DNA from: Pseudomonas huaxiensis
GTDB taxonomy: Bacteria > Pseudomonadota > Gammaproteobacteria > Pseudomonadales > Pseudomonadaceae
Length of the DNA: 64,000 bases
Assembly (NCBI RefSeq): GCF_003231275.1
Contig: NZ_QKVL01000005.1
Location: 62,001-126,000 of the forward strand
Direction of reading: 5' to 3'
Of this stretch, positions 43,172 through 51,764 are shown piece after piece; the stretch's first letter is position 1; the number at the start of each line of letters is the position of its first letter. A program made the position numbers and the translations under genes. The notes below the pieces were generated by a model. The model ran no database searches, was not told the origin of the DNA, and saw nothing but the letters and a program-made list of their open reading frames with translations.

Positions 43172-44679
43172 GCCCGGTCTGCCTCTGCGAGCAGCAATGC
43201 GCGCAAGGTGTCCACCACGCGGTCCTGCTGCGCTTCGCTCAATTGCGGGAAGAGCGGCAAGGTAATGGCCTGACGGTAATAGCGTTCCGCTTCGGGGAAA
43301 TCACCGGGCGCAAAGCCCAAAGCCTGGTAATAGGGCTGCAGGTGAATCGGAATGTAATGCAGATTGACCTGGATACCGGCCGCACGCATGCCATCGAACA
43401 CGGCGCGATGGCTCCCTTCCAGTCGGCCATCCAGGCGCACGACATACAGGTGCCAGGCCGACTCGGCCTTCGCCTGGGCCACCGGCAACTGCAGCGGTAA
43501 ATCGGCAAGCAGTCGTTGGTAACGGGCAGCCAGAAAACGCCGCCGCTCCAGGAATTCATCCAGCCGGCGCAATTGCGACAGCCCGAGGGCAGCCTGCACA
43601 TCGCACATCCGGTAATTGAAACCCAGGTCGACCTGCTGGTAGTACCAGTTGCCATGCGCGGGCTCGGTCATCTCCTCAGGGTTGCGAGTGATGCCGTGGC
43701 TACGCAAGGAGCGCAGTTGCCGCGCCAGCTCCGGGTCGTTGCACAAGACCATGCCACCCTCACCGCTGGTGATGATCTTGACCGGATGGAAACTGAAAAC
43801 CGTCATGTCGGCATAACGACCACTCCCCACGGGTTCACCGCCATAGCTGGCACCGAAGGCATGCGCGGCATCCTCGATCACACGGAAGCCATATTTGCGG
43901 GCCAACCGGGCAATTTCAGCCATGTCGCAGCTCTGCCCGGAAAAGGCGACTGCCACCAGCACCTTGGGCAGCCGACCGGCAGCCTCGGCCTGTTCCAGCT
44001 TGGTCGCCAGTGCGCGGACATCGATATTCCAAGTCAGCACGTCGATGTCGACGAAATCCACCTCGGCACCGCAATACCGTGCGCAATTGGCCGAGGCGAC
44101 GAAACTGTTCGGGCTGGTCCACAGCCAGTCACCCGCGCCAAGCCCCGCCGCCAGGCAGGCCAAATGCAGCCCGGCAGTGGCATTGCTCACCGCTACCGCG
44201 AAGGTAGCCTGACAACGCTCGGCGACTGCCTGCTCGAAGCGCTCGAGCACCGGCCCCTGGGTCAGCCAGTCGGAACGCAAGACCTCAACGACTGCGTCGA
44301 TATCTGCCTGATCAACATTCTGCCGCCCGTAGGGAATCACCTCTGTACCCGCAAGCGCTGCCAGCCCACCTGGATTGGCGACCGCGGCGGCTTTCGGATT
44401 TTTCCCGGTCCGTCCTTTGAGCCGGTCGTGGAGGTCCGCGCCGAGGTCCACATCAACCTCGGCAGCACTGGGCGTCGTCTCGTGAACAAGGCGCTCGGTG
44501 AACTCCAGGGACATTCGGGTGTTGACCAAAGGAATCATTGTGTTCTCGGAGCAGAGGTTCGGATTGTCATGAAGCACGGGGGAGACCAGGCTGTCCGTCA
44601 GTTCGGCGGGCACAGTGATGAGCGTGCGATTGAAAGCACCAGCACTGCTGGAACTGAGGGGTGACTTGTCGTCGAACAT
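43168..44679 (-). CDS. pseC: PseC-type sugar aminotransferase with an unusual N-terminal extension
   Basis: 503 residues. From about 114 (VIPYGRQNVDQADIDAVVEV) it is a standard DegT/DnrJ PLP aminotransferase: DWLTQGPVLERFEQAVAERC, VIEDAAHAFGASYGGEPVGS, the PLP Lys in FSFHPVKIITSGEGGM, LHYIPIHLQPYYQALGF. PseC converts the 4-keto sugar to the 4-amino altrosamine. The first 113 residues match no PseC that I know. The ATG at 44677-44679 has AAGGA 7 nt upstream, and the start MFDDKS resembles the start of PseB. An internal start (for example Met48 or Met56) is possible. No pseB or pseH lies in the window. Confidence 0.88.
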   Translation of the reverse strand: MFDDKSPLSSSSAGAFNRTLITVPAELTDSLVSPVLHDNPNLCSENTMIPLVNTRMSLEFTERLVHETTPSAAEVDVDLGADLHDRLKGRTGKNPKAAAVANPGGLAALAGTEVIPYGRQNVDQADIDAVVEVLRSDWLTQGPVLERFEQAVAERCQATFAVAVSNATAGLHLACLAAGLGAGDWLWTSPNSFVASANCARYCGAEVDFVDIDVLTWNIDVRALATKLEQAEAAGRLPKVLVAVAFSGQSCDMAEIARLARKYGFRVIEDAAHAFGASYGGEPVGSGRYADMTVFSFHPVKIITSGEGGMVLCNDPELARQLRSLRSHGITRNPEEMTEPAHGNWYYQQVDLGFNYRMCDVQAALGLSQLRRLDEFLERRRFLAARYQRLLADLPLQLPVAQAKAESAWHLYVVRLDGRLEGSHRAVFDGMRAAGIQVNLHYIPIHLQPYYQALGFAPGDFPEAERYYRQAITLPLFPQLSEAQQDRVVDTLRALLLAEADRA

Positions 44680-44695
44680 GCCTGGATCCTTGCTG

Positions 44696-44725
44696 GGTCG
44701 TCGCCGGCATGCGCTGGCGACGACC
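44696..44725 (-). other. Hairpin in the pseC leader
   Basis: GGTCGTCGCC and GGCGACGACC form a perfect 10-bp stem with a 10-nt loop. In the minus-strand mRNA it ends about 16 nt before the pseC ATG, close to its ribosome site. No U-tract follows, so a role in translation or mRNA stability is more likely than termination. Confidence 0.5.
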
Positions 44726-44793
44726 TGGACTTGCTGTGGTCAGGGACCGGGATCAACGTTTTTCTGACCCCTGCCCTGTTTATGCAAGCCCGA

Positions 44794-44809
44794 AGCAAGA
44801 TACAGGCCA
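44794..44809 (-). promoter_or_regulatory. Candidate sigma-54 promoter of the pse operon
   Basis: The minus strand reads TGGCCTGTATCTTGCT, with correct GG-N10-GC spacing, perfect -12 TTGCT and two changes in the -24 box. It lies about 115 nt before the pseC ATG, just after the stop of the preceding glycosyltransferase gene (the 3' end of which is at 44831). Confidence 0.45.
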
Positions 44810-44830
44810 TTCGCTGGCCACGACGCGGGC

Positions 44831-47713
44831 TCAGCCGACCAGGCTTTTCCAGTCGAAGGCGGCGCTGGCCGGCTTCAGGCTGCGGCCATGGGCAGCGCTC
44901 TGCCACAGGCCGGCCCACTTCTGTCGCAACGCGGCAAGCGCGGCGGCATCGTCCGGCAAGTGGCCCGGATGGAGCACCTGAACCTGCGGCGTCCACACGG
45001 TCAGCAAGCCGGCGTCGGCGACTTTCAGGCACAGGTCGACATCGGCATAGCTGTCGGCGAACGCACCTTCGTCCAGCCCGCCCAGCGCCCGGAAGACCTC
45101 GGTCCGCACCATCAGGCACGCGGCCGACACCGCCGGGTAGTTCTGCTCGACACCCGCCTGGCCGAGGTAACCGGTTTCATCCTTGGCCAGCCCGACATGG
45201 GCCGCCACGACCTGACCTCCTGCGGCGAGCAGCAGGCCGCCCTGGGTGACCTTGCCTTCGCCATCCACCAGCTTGGCGCCGACCACACCGACCTCCTGGC
45301 GCTGGGCCTGGTTGAGCAGTGCTTCCAGCCAGTTGGCATTGACCACCTCGGCGTCGGCCGACAGCAGCACCAGGTATTCACCGCTGGCTTCGGCGCTGGC
45401 GGCGTTGACCAGCGCCGCGGCGCTGAGACGCTGCGGGCTTTGCAGCACGCGCACGCGGCCGCCGGCCTGCTGCAATTGCTCCAGCCATTGCAGGTGCTGC
45501 GGCGACTGGCTGGCGTTGTCGGCGATCAGCACTTCGTAGCGCAGGTAGCGGGTGCGTTGCAGCACGCTGTCCAGGCAACGTTGCAGCGCCGCCTGGTTGT
45601 CTTCGCTGTGCAGGATGATCGACACCTGCGGCCGCTCCATGTGGCGGTAGTCGATGCGCAAGGCGCCCGGGAAGGCCGAGCTGACCTGGGCCTTGTAGCC
45701 GCGGGTGGCGAGGTGCCGGGCCAGTGTCTGGCGCGCGTGTTCATTGTGCTTGAGCTGCGGAGCGTTGCTGACCAGCACCGGTTCGTCCAGGTGCGCCAGA
45801 CCGTTCAGGCCACCCTGTTCGATCAGACGCAGCAACAGGTCGTACTCCAGTGCGTCGCTGTACTCGCGGGCAAAGCCACCGGCCTCGACCAGTACTTCGC
45901 GGCGCACCAGCCAGTGCCGGGCCATCATCAGCGGCAGGCTTTGCAGCAGGTCGAGGTTGATGCCCGGACGAAGCAATTCGCGCCACGCACCACCGACCAA
46001 CTGCTGGATTTCATCCACTGCCACGGCGCGGCACTCCGGCGCGTCGAGCAGTTCCAGGCCTGCCCGCAGCAGGCCAGTGGAGGTGAACTCGTCACCGGCC
46101 TCGGCCAGCATCAGCCACTCGCAAGAGGTCTGCCGGGCGATCTGGTTGATCTTGTCGACGTAGTCGTCCTGACTGACCCGGACGAAGTGCACGGTGTTGT
46201 GCAGCGACGTCACCGCCGGCAGCGCCGCGGTGGTGAACACCACCACGCGGAACGACCGGCTCAGGCCGCTGAGCAGGCTGTCGAAGGTCGCCTGCAACTT
46301 GCTCTCGTCGTGGTTCAGGTCCAGCAGCAGGATGCCGAACTGCGGCCCGCCCTGATGCTGCGCCAGGTGGGCGCTGATCGCCTCCTGGCTGGCGTCGTCG
46401 GGGCGCCGTGCTTCCAGCCAGTCGAGCATCTGCCCGGACGGCTGGGCGCTGAGCAGCGCGCGACCAGCATCACTGGTAACCGACTCCAGGCGGCGGGCCC
46501 AGGCGGACAGGCGCTGCACCTCGTCGGCCTCACCGTTGTCCTGCAGCAGTTCGATCAGGCGCTTGACCACCTTGAGGTTGTAGGCGCCGCAATCCAGCGC
46601 TTTGCGTGCACGGTCGATGACCACATCGATGTGCTCGCCAGCGTTCACCCGCAACAGGCGCTCCTGCGTCAGCCAGATCGGCTCCAGTTCTTCGAGCTGC
46701 AAGCGGCCGGCCGGCATGGCATGGAGGAGGAATTCGATTTCGCTCAGGTGATCGAAGAACGGCTTGTTGTAGAACGGCAGGTCGACGTACTGGGTCGGCA
46801 GGAAGTGCCGCTTCGAGGGTTCACCCATGCCCATCAGGATCGACGACAGGATCGGCTCGATGATCAGCGAACGACCGGCAGCCAGTCCCTCGTACATGTG
46901 CGCGAAGGTCTGCAGGGCGAAGGCACGAATATCCTCGCGCTCACCTTTGAGCGGCGTATCCAGCCCGGCCAGGACATCGGCGAACTCCTCGCGGCTGGCA
47001 ACCGAGGCCGGGTCCGGCAAGGCCAGGGCGTAGGTCACTTCGGTGTTGTGCTCGGAGGTGCCGTAGTTGGCCTCGCGCACCGCGTAGGGAATCGGCAACA
47101 TCCGCGCCTTGGCGCTGGCCAGCAGGAAGTACACGTGGCTGACTTCCAGCCATTCGAAGCGCAACGCGTCGGGAATCTGCGCGGCCCAATCCTGCAACAG
47201 CGAGGTGCGGGTCACGGCGTAGAACGGCGGGATAAAGGCGTACAGGTAATCGAGCACGCGCTGGCGCGGGTCTTCGCTGTCGAAGTCTTCGCGGGCGATC
47301 TTCTTGTCGCGGCGGTAGTAGTTGGTGTGCCCGGACTCGGCCAGGTACATCATGCTGTAGCCCTGGCACATGCCGTAGTCAGGGTGGGCTTCGAGGAAGT
47401 CCAGGGACTCGGCGATGGCCTCGGTCAGGATGAAGTCGTCGTCGGCCACCAGCGCCACGTAAGGCGTTTTCACCAGGCTCAGGCCGTGCTTGATCTTGGC
47501 CTGGAAGCCGCGGTAGTTGAACTGCGGCAGGTGCTGGTAATCAACCCGCGGGAAGCGGCTGGCGATGCCCGCGACAGGCTCGGGGGACGAGTCCAGCACC
47601 AGCAGGGTGCCGGGGAAATCCTTGTAGTACTGCAAGGCACGGCGCAGGAAGGCCGGGCGTTTGTGGGTCAGCAGAACGAGGGTGAAGTGCTCGCGCAGGG
47701 CGGTGCTTTGCAT
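44831..47713 (-). CDS. 960-residue two-domain glycosyltransferase
   Basis: N-terminal glycosyltransferase A-type region (about 10-250): FTLVLLTHKRPAFLRRALQY, YVALVADDDFILTEAIAESL (DDD metal site), then helical and degenerate GT segments in the middle. The C-terminal GT2 domain (about 690-930) contains VSIILHSEDNQAALQRCLDS, YEVLIADNASQSPQHLQWLE, EYLVLLSADAEVVNANWLEA and a late DVDLCLKVADAGL. No membrane segment, so it is a cytosolic enzyme, as expected for flagellin glycosylation before export. It is cousin to the 1195-residue enzyme upstream (shared C-terminal GT2 features). REPIN copy 2 separates it from the CDP-sugar cassette. Confidence 0.85.
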   Translation of the reverse strand: MQSTALREHFTLVLLTHKRPAFLRRALQYYKDFPGTLLVLDSSPEPVAGIASRFPRVDYQHLPQFNYRGFQAKIKHGLSLVKTPYVALVADDDFILTEAIAESLDFLEAHPDYGMCQGYSMMYLAESGHTNYYRRDKKIAREDFDSEDPRQRVLDYLYAFIPPFYAVTRTSLLQDWAAQIPDALRFEWLEVSHVYFLLASAKARMLPIPYAVREANYGTSEHNTEVTYALALPDPASVASREEFADVLAGLDTPLKGEREDIRAFALQTFAHMYEGLAAGRSLIIEPILSSILMGMGEPSKRHFLPTQYVDLPFYNKPFFDHLSEIEFLLHAMPAGRLQLEELEPIWLTQERLLRVNAGEHIDVVIDRARKALDCGAYNLKVVKRLIELLQDNGEADEVQRLSAWARRLESVTSDAGRALLSAQPSGQMLDWLEARRPDDASQEAISAHLAQHQGGPQFGILLLDLNHDESKLQATFDSLLSGLSRSFRVVVFTTAALPAVTSLHNTVHFVRVSQDDYVDKINQIARQTSCEWLMLAEAGDEFTSTGLLRAGLELLDAPECRAVAVDEIQQLVGGAWRELLRPGINLDLLQSLPLMMARHWLVRREVLVEAGGFAREYSDALEYDLLLRLIEQGGLNGLAHLDEPVLVSNAPQLKHNEHARQTLARHLATRGYKAQVSSAFPGALRIDYRHMERPQVSIILHSEDNQAALQRCLDSVLQRTRYLRYEVLIADNASQSPQHLQWLEQLQQAGGRVRVLQSPQRLSAAALVNAASAEASGEYLVLLSADAEVVNANWLEALLNQAQRQEVGVVGAKLVDGEGKVTQGGLLLAAGGQVVAAHVGLAKDETGYLGQAGVEQNYPAVSAACLMVRTEVFRALGGLDEGAFADSYADVDLCLKVADAGLLTVWTPQVQVLHPGHLPDDAAALAALRQKWAGLWQSAAHGRSLKPASAAFDWKSLVG

Positions 47714-47754
47714 ATCTGTACCTACAGGGATTCTGTGGTGATCTTTTGGGCCTT

Positions 47755-47842
47755 ATCGCTGGCGAGCCAGCTCCCACAGGTGCGGTGTATGCCGCTGTAC
47801 TGTGGGAGCTGGCTTGTCGGGGCGCCGAACCGCAGCGATGAG
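47755..47842. repeat. REPIN element after the CDP-sugar cassette
   Basis: Left arm 47755-47778 (ATCGCTGGCGAGCCAGCTCC...), right arm begins TGTGGGAGCTGGCTT at 47801-47815. The right arm then diverges: a GTCGGGGCGCCGAACCG-like insert precedes CAGCGAT. Second of three related copies in the window; it lies between the CmcI-family gene and the 960-residue glycosyltransferase. Confidence 0.85.
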
Positions 47843-47862
47843 GCCGAGAGTTCAGTAAAAAA

Positions 47863-48594
47863 TCAGCGAACCCGGCGCAGATACCCGTCCGGCGCCACGC
47901 TCAGTAGCAGTTTGTCCTGCATCTGCTGGTCGATTTCGAAGTCGGTGTTTTCCTTCAGGTACTCCCAGACTGCGGTCTTCGGGTTGTCACCCGGCCCCCA
48001 CGGACGGTCCGGGAAGAATTCCGCCGGCATGTCCTCGACCACGGTGTCCATCACCACGCAGTAGCTGTCCACCGCCACCAGCGGCGCGTAGGCGCGCAGT
48101 TCGGCGAGGACGTGGTCGTGGGTGTGGTTGGAGTCCAGTACCAGGATGACTTTCTTGCCTTCGGCAATCGCGCGTACCTGGGCGATGGTCGCCTCGTCGA
48201 TGCTCGAACCTTCGATCATGGAAATGCGCTTGCTCATCGGGTGCGACTCGATGGCCTCGCGGTTGTGCGGGCGAATGTCGCGGTCGATGCCCAGCACTTC
48301 GCCGTGGCCCTGCAATTCCAGCAGCGAGGCGTAGTAAATGATCGAGCCACCATGGGCGATGCCGCATTCGACGATCAGGTCCGGCTTGACCCGCCAGATG
48401 ATCTCCTGCATCGCCAGCATGTCCTGCGGCAACTGGATGATCGGGCGACCCATCCACGAGAAGTGGTAGCTGTACTTGTGCTTTGCCGACTCGTTGAAGA
48501 AGTCCCGGGCCAGGCCCTTGAGGTTTTCATCCTGGCCCTGGGCGGCGATTTCGGCCTGGCACTCGGCTTCGAAGGCTTTGTTAACGTCGGTCAT
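47863..48594 (-). CDS. CmcI/RhmT-family SAM-dependent sugar O-methyltransferase-like protein
   Basis: About 243 residues starting MTDVNKAFEAECQAEIAAQG. Family features: SWMGRPIIQLPQDMLAMQEI, DLIVECGIAHGGSIIYYASL (SAM-binding loop), VLGIDRDIRPHNREAIES, VILVLDSNHTHDHVLAELRA, VDSYCVVMDTVVEDMPAEFF. This is the cephalosporin-hydroxylase (CmcI) fold, which includes mycobacterial rhamnosyl O-methyltransferase, so O-methylation of the sugar is likely. The ATG at 48592-48594 has an AAGAGA-like site upstream; an upstream ATG at 48618 overlaps the preceding gene and has no ribosome site. Confidence 0.82.
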   Translation of the reverse strand: MTDVNKAFEAECQAEIAAQGQDENLKGLARDFFNESAKHKYSYHFSWMGRPIIQLPQDMLAMQEIIWRVKPDLIVECGIAHGGSIIYYASLLELQGHGEVLGIDRDIRPHNREAIESHPMSKRISMIEGSSIDEATIAQVRAIAEGKKVILVLDSNHTHDHVLAELRAYAPLVAVDSYCVVMDTVVEDMPAEFFPDRPWGPGDNPKTAVWEYLKENTDFEIDQQMQDKLLLSVAPDGYLRRVR

Positions 48595-48614
48595 GGTGCT
48601 GTCTCTTCGGATAG

Positions 48615-49688
48615 TCATTGAAATGCGGCGCTGTCGACGGCGTGATAGACAAAACGGCCATCGGTCATGCGGCGGATTTCTTCGAGGTAGTTGGAATTCA
48701 TCACGAACAGGTGGGCGCCGTCGGGCAAGGCGGCCATGGCCTCTTGCGGCGAGGACACCCGCGCGCCGCTGAGCGGCAGGTAGCGGCCCTGCTTGGCCGG
48801 GTTGATATCGACCACTTGATCGACCGCAACCCCGGCACGCTGAAGGAACAGCGAATAAATAACGCCCTTGGACGACGCGCCCCAGATCGCCGAGCCGCGC
48901 TCGCCGTCACGGCGCACGATGTCCACCGCGCGGGCCAGGCTGGCGCTGAAATCGTCCGGCAGGCGCAGCGGCTCGACGCTGCTGGCGTCCAGTTCGCGCA
49001 GGCTGGCGAGGTCGGCGACGATGTACAGGTACTGCCCGCCGAACAGCCGCCCAGCCTCCAGCACACGGCCGAAGGCACGCTTCAGGTCGGCAAGACGGAA
49101 GTAATTGACGTGCTCGTAGAACAGGTCGAACCAGGCCTTGTGCTCGATGATCCAGTCCAGGCACGGCACTTCGATGTAGATCAGGCCGCTGCCACCGTTG
49201 GCCTTGGCGATCTCGCCGAGGAAGCTCATCGGATCCTCGATGTGCTCCAACACATGGCGCAGCACGATGGCCTCGGCGCGCAGGTCCAGTTCAGCGGTGA
49301 ACGGGGCCTTGATCACATCCTGGTTGGCGCCTTCGTAGGCCGGGTCGATGCCGGTCACCGCGTAGCCGCGCTCGCGCAGCAATTCGAGGAACCAGCCCTT
49401 GCCGCAACCCACTTCGATCAGGCTGCACCCGCTGAAGTGACGGGCGACCACCGCCTCGACGTCATCGAGATGGCGCTGGAACTGCCCGGAATGGGCCTGT
49501 TCGTTCTGGTAGTCGCTGTCGTAGCTGAGCTTGTCGGCATCGAAGGCGTCATTGAAGACCAGACCGGTGCGGCTGTCCTGCACCAGGCGCATGTCGGCGC
49601 CGGCACTGGCGCGGGCGCTGGCGGCATCGGCGAAGGTGCGGTTCTGCAACACCGGCAGGTCGGTGGCGCGGTACAACTCATGCTTCAT
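48615..49688 (-). CDS. Class I SAM methyltransferase with C-terminal Rossmann domain
   Basis: About 357 residues starting MKHELYRATDLPVLQNRTFA, with GGGAG 6 nt before the ATG. SAM-binding loop LIEVGCGKGWFLELLRERGY and AIVLRHVLEHIEDPMSFLGE. The C-terminal part (ERGSAIWGASSKGVIYSLFL, VVDINPAKQGRYLPLSGARV) matches the C-terminal domain of the NDP-sugar C-methyltransferase family. Its N-terminus resembles that family but lacks the zinc-binding cysteines. Probably a sugar methyltransferase, distinct from the 407-residue one upstream. Confidence 0.78.
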   Translation of the reverse strand: MKHELYRATDLPVLQNRTFADAASARASAGADMRLVQDSRTGLVFNDAFDADKLSYDSDYQNEQAHSGQFQRHLDDVEAVVARHFSGCSLIEVGCGKGWFLELLRERGYAVTGIDPAYEGANQDVIKAPFTAELDLRAEAIVLRHVLEHIEDPMSFLGEIAKANGGSGLIYIEVPCLDWIIEHKAWFDLFYEHVNYFRLADLKRAFGRVLEAGRLFGGQYLYIVADLASLRELDASSVEPLRLPDDFSASLARAVDIVRRDGERGSAIWGASSKGVIYSLFLQRAGVAVDQVVDINPAKQGRYLPLSGARVSSPQEAMAALPDGAHLFVMNSNYLEEIRRMTDGRFVYHAVDSAAFQ

Positions 49689-50544
49689 GTTCTGCTCCCA
49701 ACAGGTCGCGCAGGCGTCGGGCATCACCCCAGAACGCCATCGGCTCGTGCGCCGGATAAGGGTAGTGACCGAGGTTCAGGGCGATGCGCGACCCGCGTGC
49801 GGCGCAGTGGCGTTCCACCAGGTTGCGCACAGAGACGGGCTGGCCGCTGCACACATTGACCACGCCGCTGAAGTCGCGCCGTTGCAACAGTGCCGCCAGA
49901 TGGTCTGCGGTGGTTTCGATGGGCAGGAAATCGCGCAATTGCTCGCCGCCAGACATGTCGAAACGCTCGGCACCGCTGTCGATGGCGCGGTCGAGCGCCG
50001 CCAGCAGGCTGTTGGGGTTCTGCCCCGGCCCGTACAGGTAGAACAGCCGCGCCCACTGCAAGCTGAACGGCACCTGCTGGCGCAAGGTGTCGAGGAACAA
50101 CCGCAGACTGTGCTTGGCCAGGCCGTAGGCATTGGCCGGCCGGCATTCCACGGTTTCGTCCAGCGGCCCGCTTTGCAGGCCGTATTCGAAGCAGGTGCCG
50201 GTGACCTGCACCTGCCCTACTCCGCTCTCAACCGCGCGCTTGATGAAGGCGTAGTCGGCCATCAGGTTGTGTTCGAGATGGAACAACCCCTGGTAGTTGG
50301 GCAACCCCGGCCAGGCCAGGTGGACCAGCGCCTCGACGCCGTCGCACAGCGCGGCGACATCCAGCAGCGGATCATGGATATCGGCGGCGACGAATTCGAC
50401 CCGATCGAACCACGCCAGGCGCTTCGCCGGTGCCTCATGTCGCGCCACCGCCCGCACCTGGAAACCCCGCGCCAGCAGCGCCGCGACCAGGTGCTGGCCG
50501 ACGAAGCCACTGGCACCGGTCACCAGTACCGTCGGCGCACTCAC
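49678..50544 (-). CDS. NAD-dependent epimerase/dehydratase (sugar 4-ketoreductase/epimerase candidate)
   Basis: About 288 residues. The short-chain dehydrogenase fold begins PTVLVTGASGFVGQHLVAAL, then VQVTGTCFEYG and the catalytic YGLAKHSLRLFL (YxxxK). RLFYLYGPGQNPNSLLAALD and FLPIETTADHLAALLQRRDF follow. Likely the reductase or epimerase that finishes the CDP-sugar. The GTG at 50542-50544 overlaps the TGA of the preceding gene (GTGA); the longer in-frame extension upstream overlaps that gene by over 90 bp, so I rejected it. It overlaps the next methyltransferase by 11 bp. Confidence 0.82.
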   Translation of the reverse strand: MSAPTVLVTGASGFVGQHLVAALLARGFQVRAVARHEAPAKRLAWFDRVEFVAADIHDPLLDVAALCDGVEALVHLAWPGLPNYQGLFHLEHNLMADYAFIKRAVESGVGQVQVTGTCFEYGLQSGPLDETVECRPANAYGLAKHSLRLFLDTLRQQVPFSLQWARLFYLYGPGQNPNSLLAALDRAIDSGAERFDMSGGEQLRDFLPIETTADHLAALLQRRDFSGVVNVCSGQPVSVRNLVERHCAARGSRIALNLGHYPYPAHEPMAFWGDARRLRDLLGAEHEA

Positions 50545-51764
50545 AGAACGGTCAACTCCGGCACGGCAATGACGAAGCGGCCGCCCCACTCGCGCACCAG
50601 CGCTTGTTGCTCGCTGACTTCGCTGAGCAGGTTCCACGGCAGCACCAGCACGTAGTCCGGTTGCTCGATGGCCAGGCGCTCCGGCGCGACCACCGGAATG
50701 CGGCTGCCTGGCAGGAATTTTCCCTGCTTGTGCGGGTTGGCGTCGGCCACCCAGGCCAGCAGATCAGCGCGCACCCCGGCGTAGTTGAGCAACGTGTTGC
50801 CCTTGGCAGCAGCACCGTAACCCACCACCCGCTTGCCCTCGGCGCGGGCCTGCAGCAGGAAGCGCAGCAACTGGTGCTTGATGCGCTCAGCGGCCGGGGC
50901 GAGGGTCGCGTAGAAGTCCGCAGTGGTCACGCCGACCTTGTCTTCGATGTCCAGCAAGCGCTGCACCGCTGGCAGGGTCGCCTGGGGTCCGCCGGCACGC
51001 TGGACGAAGACCCGCAGCGAGCCGCCATGGGTCGGCAATTCCTGCACGTCGAAGATCGCCAGGCCGTTGCGTGCGCAAAGCGTCTGCACGGCGGTCAGCG
51101 ACAGGTAGGAATAGTGCTCGTGATAGAGCGTGTCGAACTGGTGCTCGGCCATCAGGCTGAGCAGGTGCGGGAATTCGAAGGTGGCGACGCCGCCCGGCTT
51201 GAGCAAGGTGGCGAAGCCGCGCAGGAAATCATTGATGTCCGGGACATGCGCCAGCACGTTGTTGGCCGCCATCAGATCGGCGCCCCAACCCTCCTCCAGC
51301 AGTTGGCGGGCGCTCTGCTCACCGAAGAACAGCTCGCGGATTTCCAGCCCCTTTTCCCGCGCCGCCAGGGCGGTGCTGCGGGTCGGTTCGACACCGAGGC
51401 AGGCAATGCCGCGGGCAGCGACGTACTGCAACAGGTAGCCGTCGTTGGCGGCAATCTCCACCACCCGGCTGTCCGCGCCGAGGGCGAAGCGTGCGGCCAT
51501 GTCTTCCACATACTGGCGGGCATGGGCCAGCCAGGAGCTGGAGTAGGAACTGAAATAGGCGTAGTCGGCATCGAACAGGGTGTCGGCGCGGGTGTAATCC
51601 TCGGTCTGTACCAGCCAGCAGTGCTGGCACACGCCGACTTTCAGCGGCACCCAGGCCTCGGCCTGTGCCAGTTGCTCGGCGCGCAGGTAGGCGTTGGACG
51701 GCGGCGCGGTGCCCAGGTCGATCAGCGGCAGGCTCAGCGCTGTGCCACAGCCACGGCAGTTCAT
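50541..51764 (-). CDS. NDP-sugar C-methyltransferase (TylC3-like)
   Basis: A 407-residue enzyme of the zinc-containing NDP-sugar C-methyltransferase family. N-terminal Cys cluster MNCRGCGTAL ... VGVCQHCWLVQ; SAM domain VVEIAANDGYLLQYVAARGI; FEFPHLLSLMAEHQFDTLYH EHYSYLS (family signature FDTIYHEH); C-terminal GKRVVGYGAAAKGNTLLNYA domain. TylC3, NovU and related proteins add a methyl at C-3 of a 4-ketohexose, so this suggests a C-branched sugar. Overlaps both neighbours by 4 bp. Confidence 0.88.
   Translation of the reverse strand: MNCRGCGTALSLPLIDLGTAPPSNAYLRAEQLAQAEAWVPLKVGVCQHCWLVQTEDYTRADTLFDADYAYFSSYSSSWLAHARQYVEDMAARFALGADSRVVEIAANDGYLLQYVAARGIACLGVEPTRSTALAAREKGLEIRELFFGEQSARQLLEEGWGADLMAANNVLAHVPDINDFLRGFATLLKPGGVATFEFPHLLSLMAEHQFDTLYHEHYSYLSLTAVQTLCARNGLAIFDVQELPTHGGSLRVFVQRAGGPQATLPAVQRLLDIEDKVGVTTADFYATLAPAAERIKHQLLRFLLQARAEGKRVVGYGAAAKGNTLLNYAGVRADLLAWVADANPHKQGKFLPGSRIPVVAPERLAIEQPDYVLVLPWNLLSEVSEQQALVREWGGRFVIAVPELTVL

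Noticed and set aside
44888..48064. 1058-codon open frame on the plus strand opposite the 960-residue glycosyltransferase
   Set aside because: It is antisense to a conserved enzyme, low-complexity and without family features.
49678..50637. Longer in-frame start for the epimerase/reductase gene
   Set aside because: It would overlap the preceding methyltransferase gene by more than 90 bp; the GTGA overlap at 50541-50544 explains the true start.
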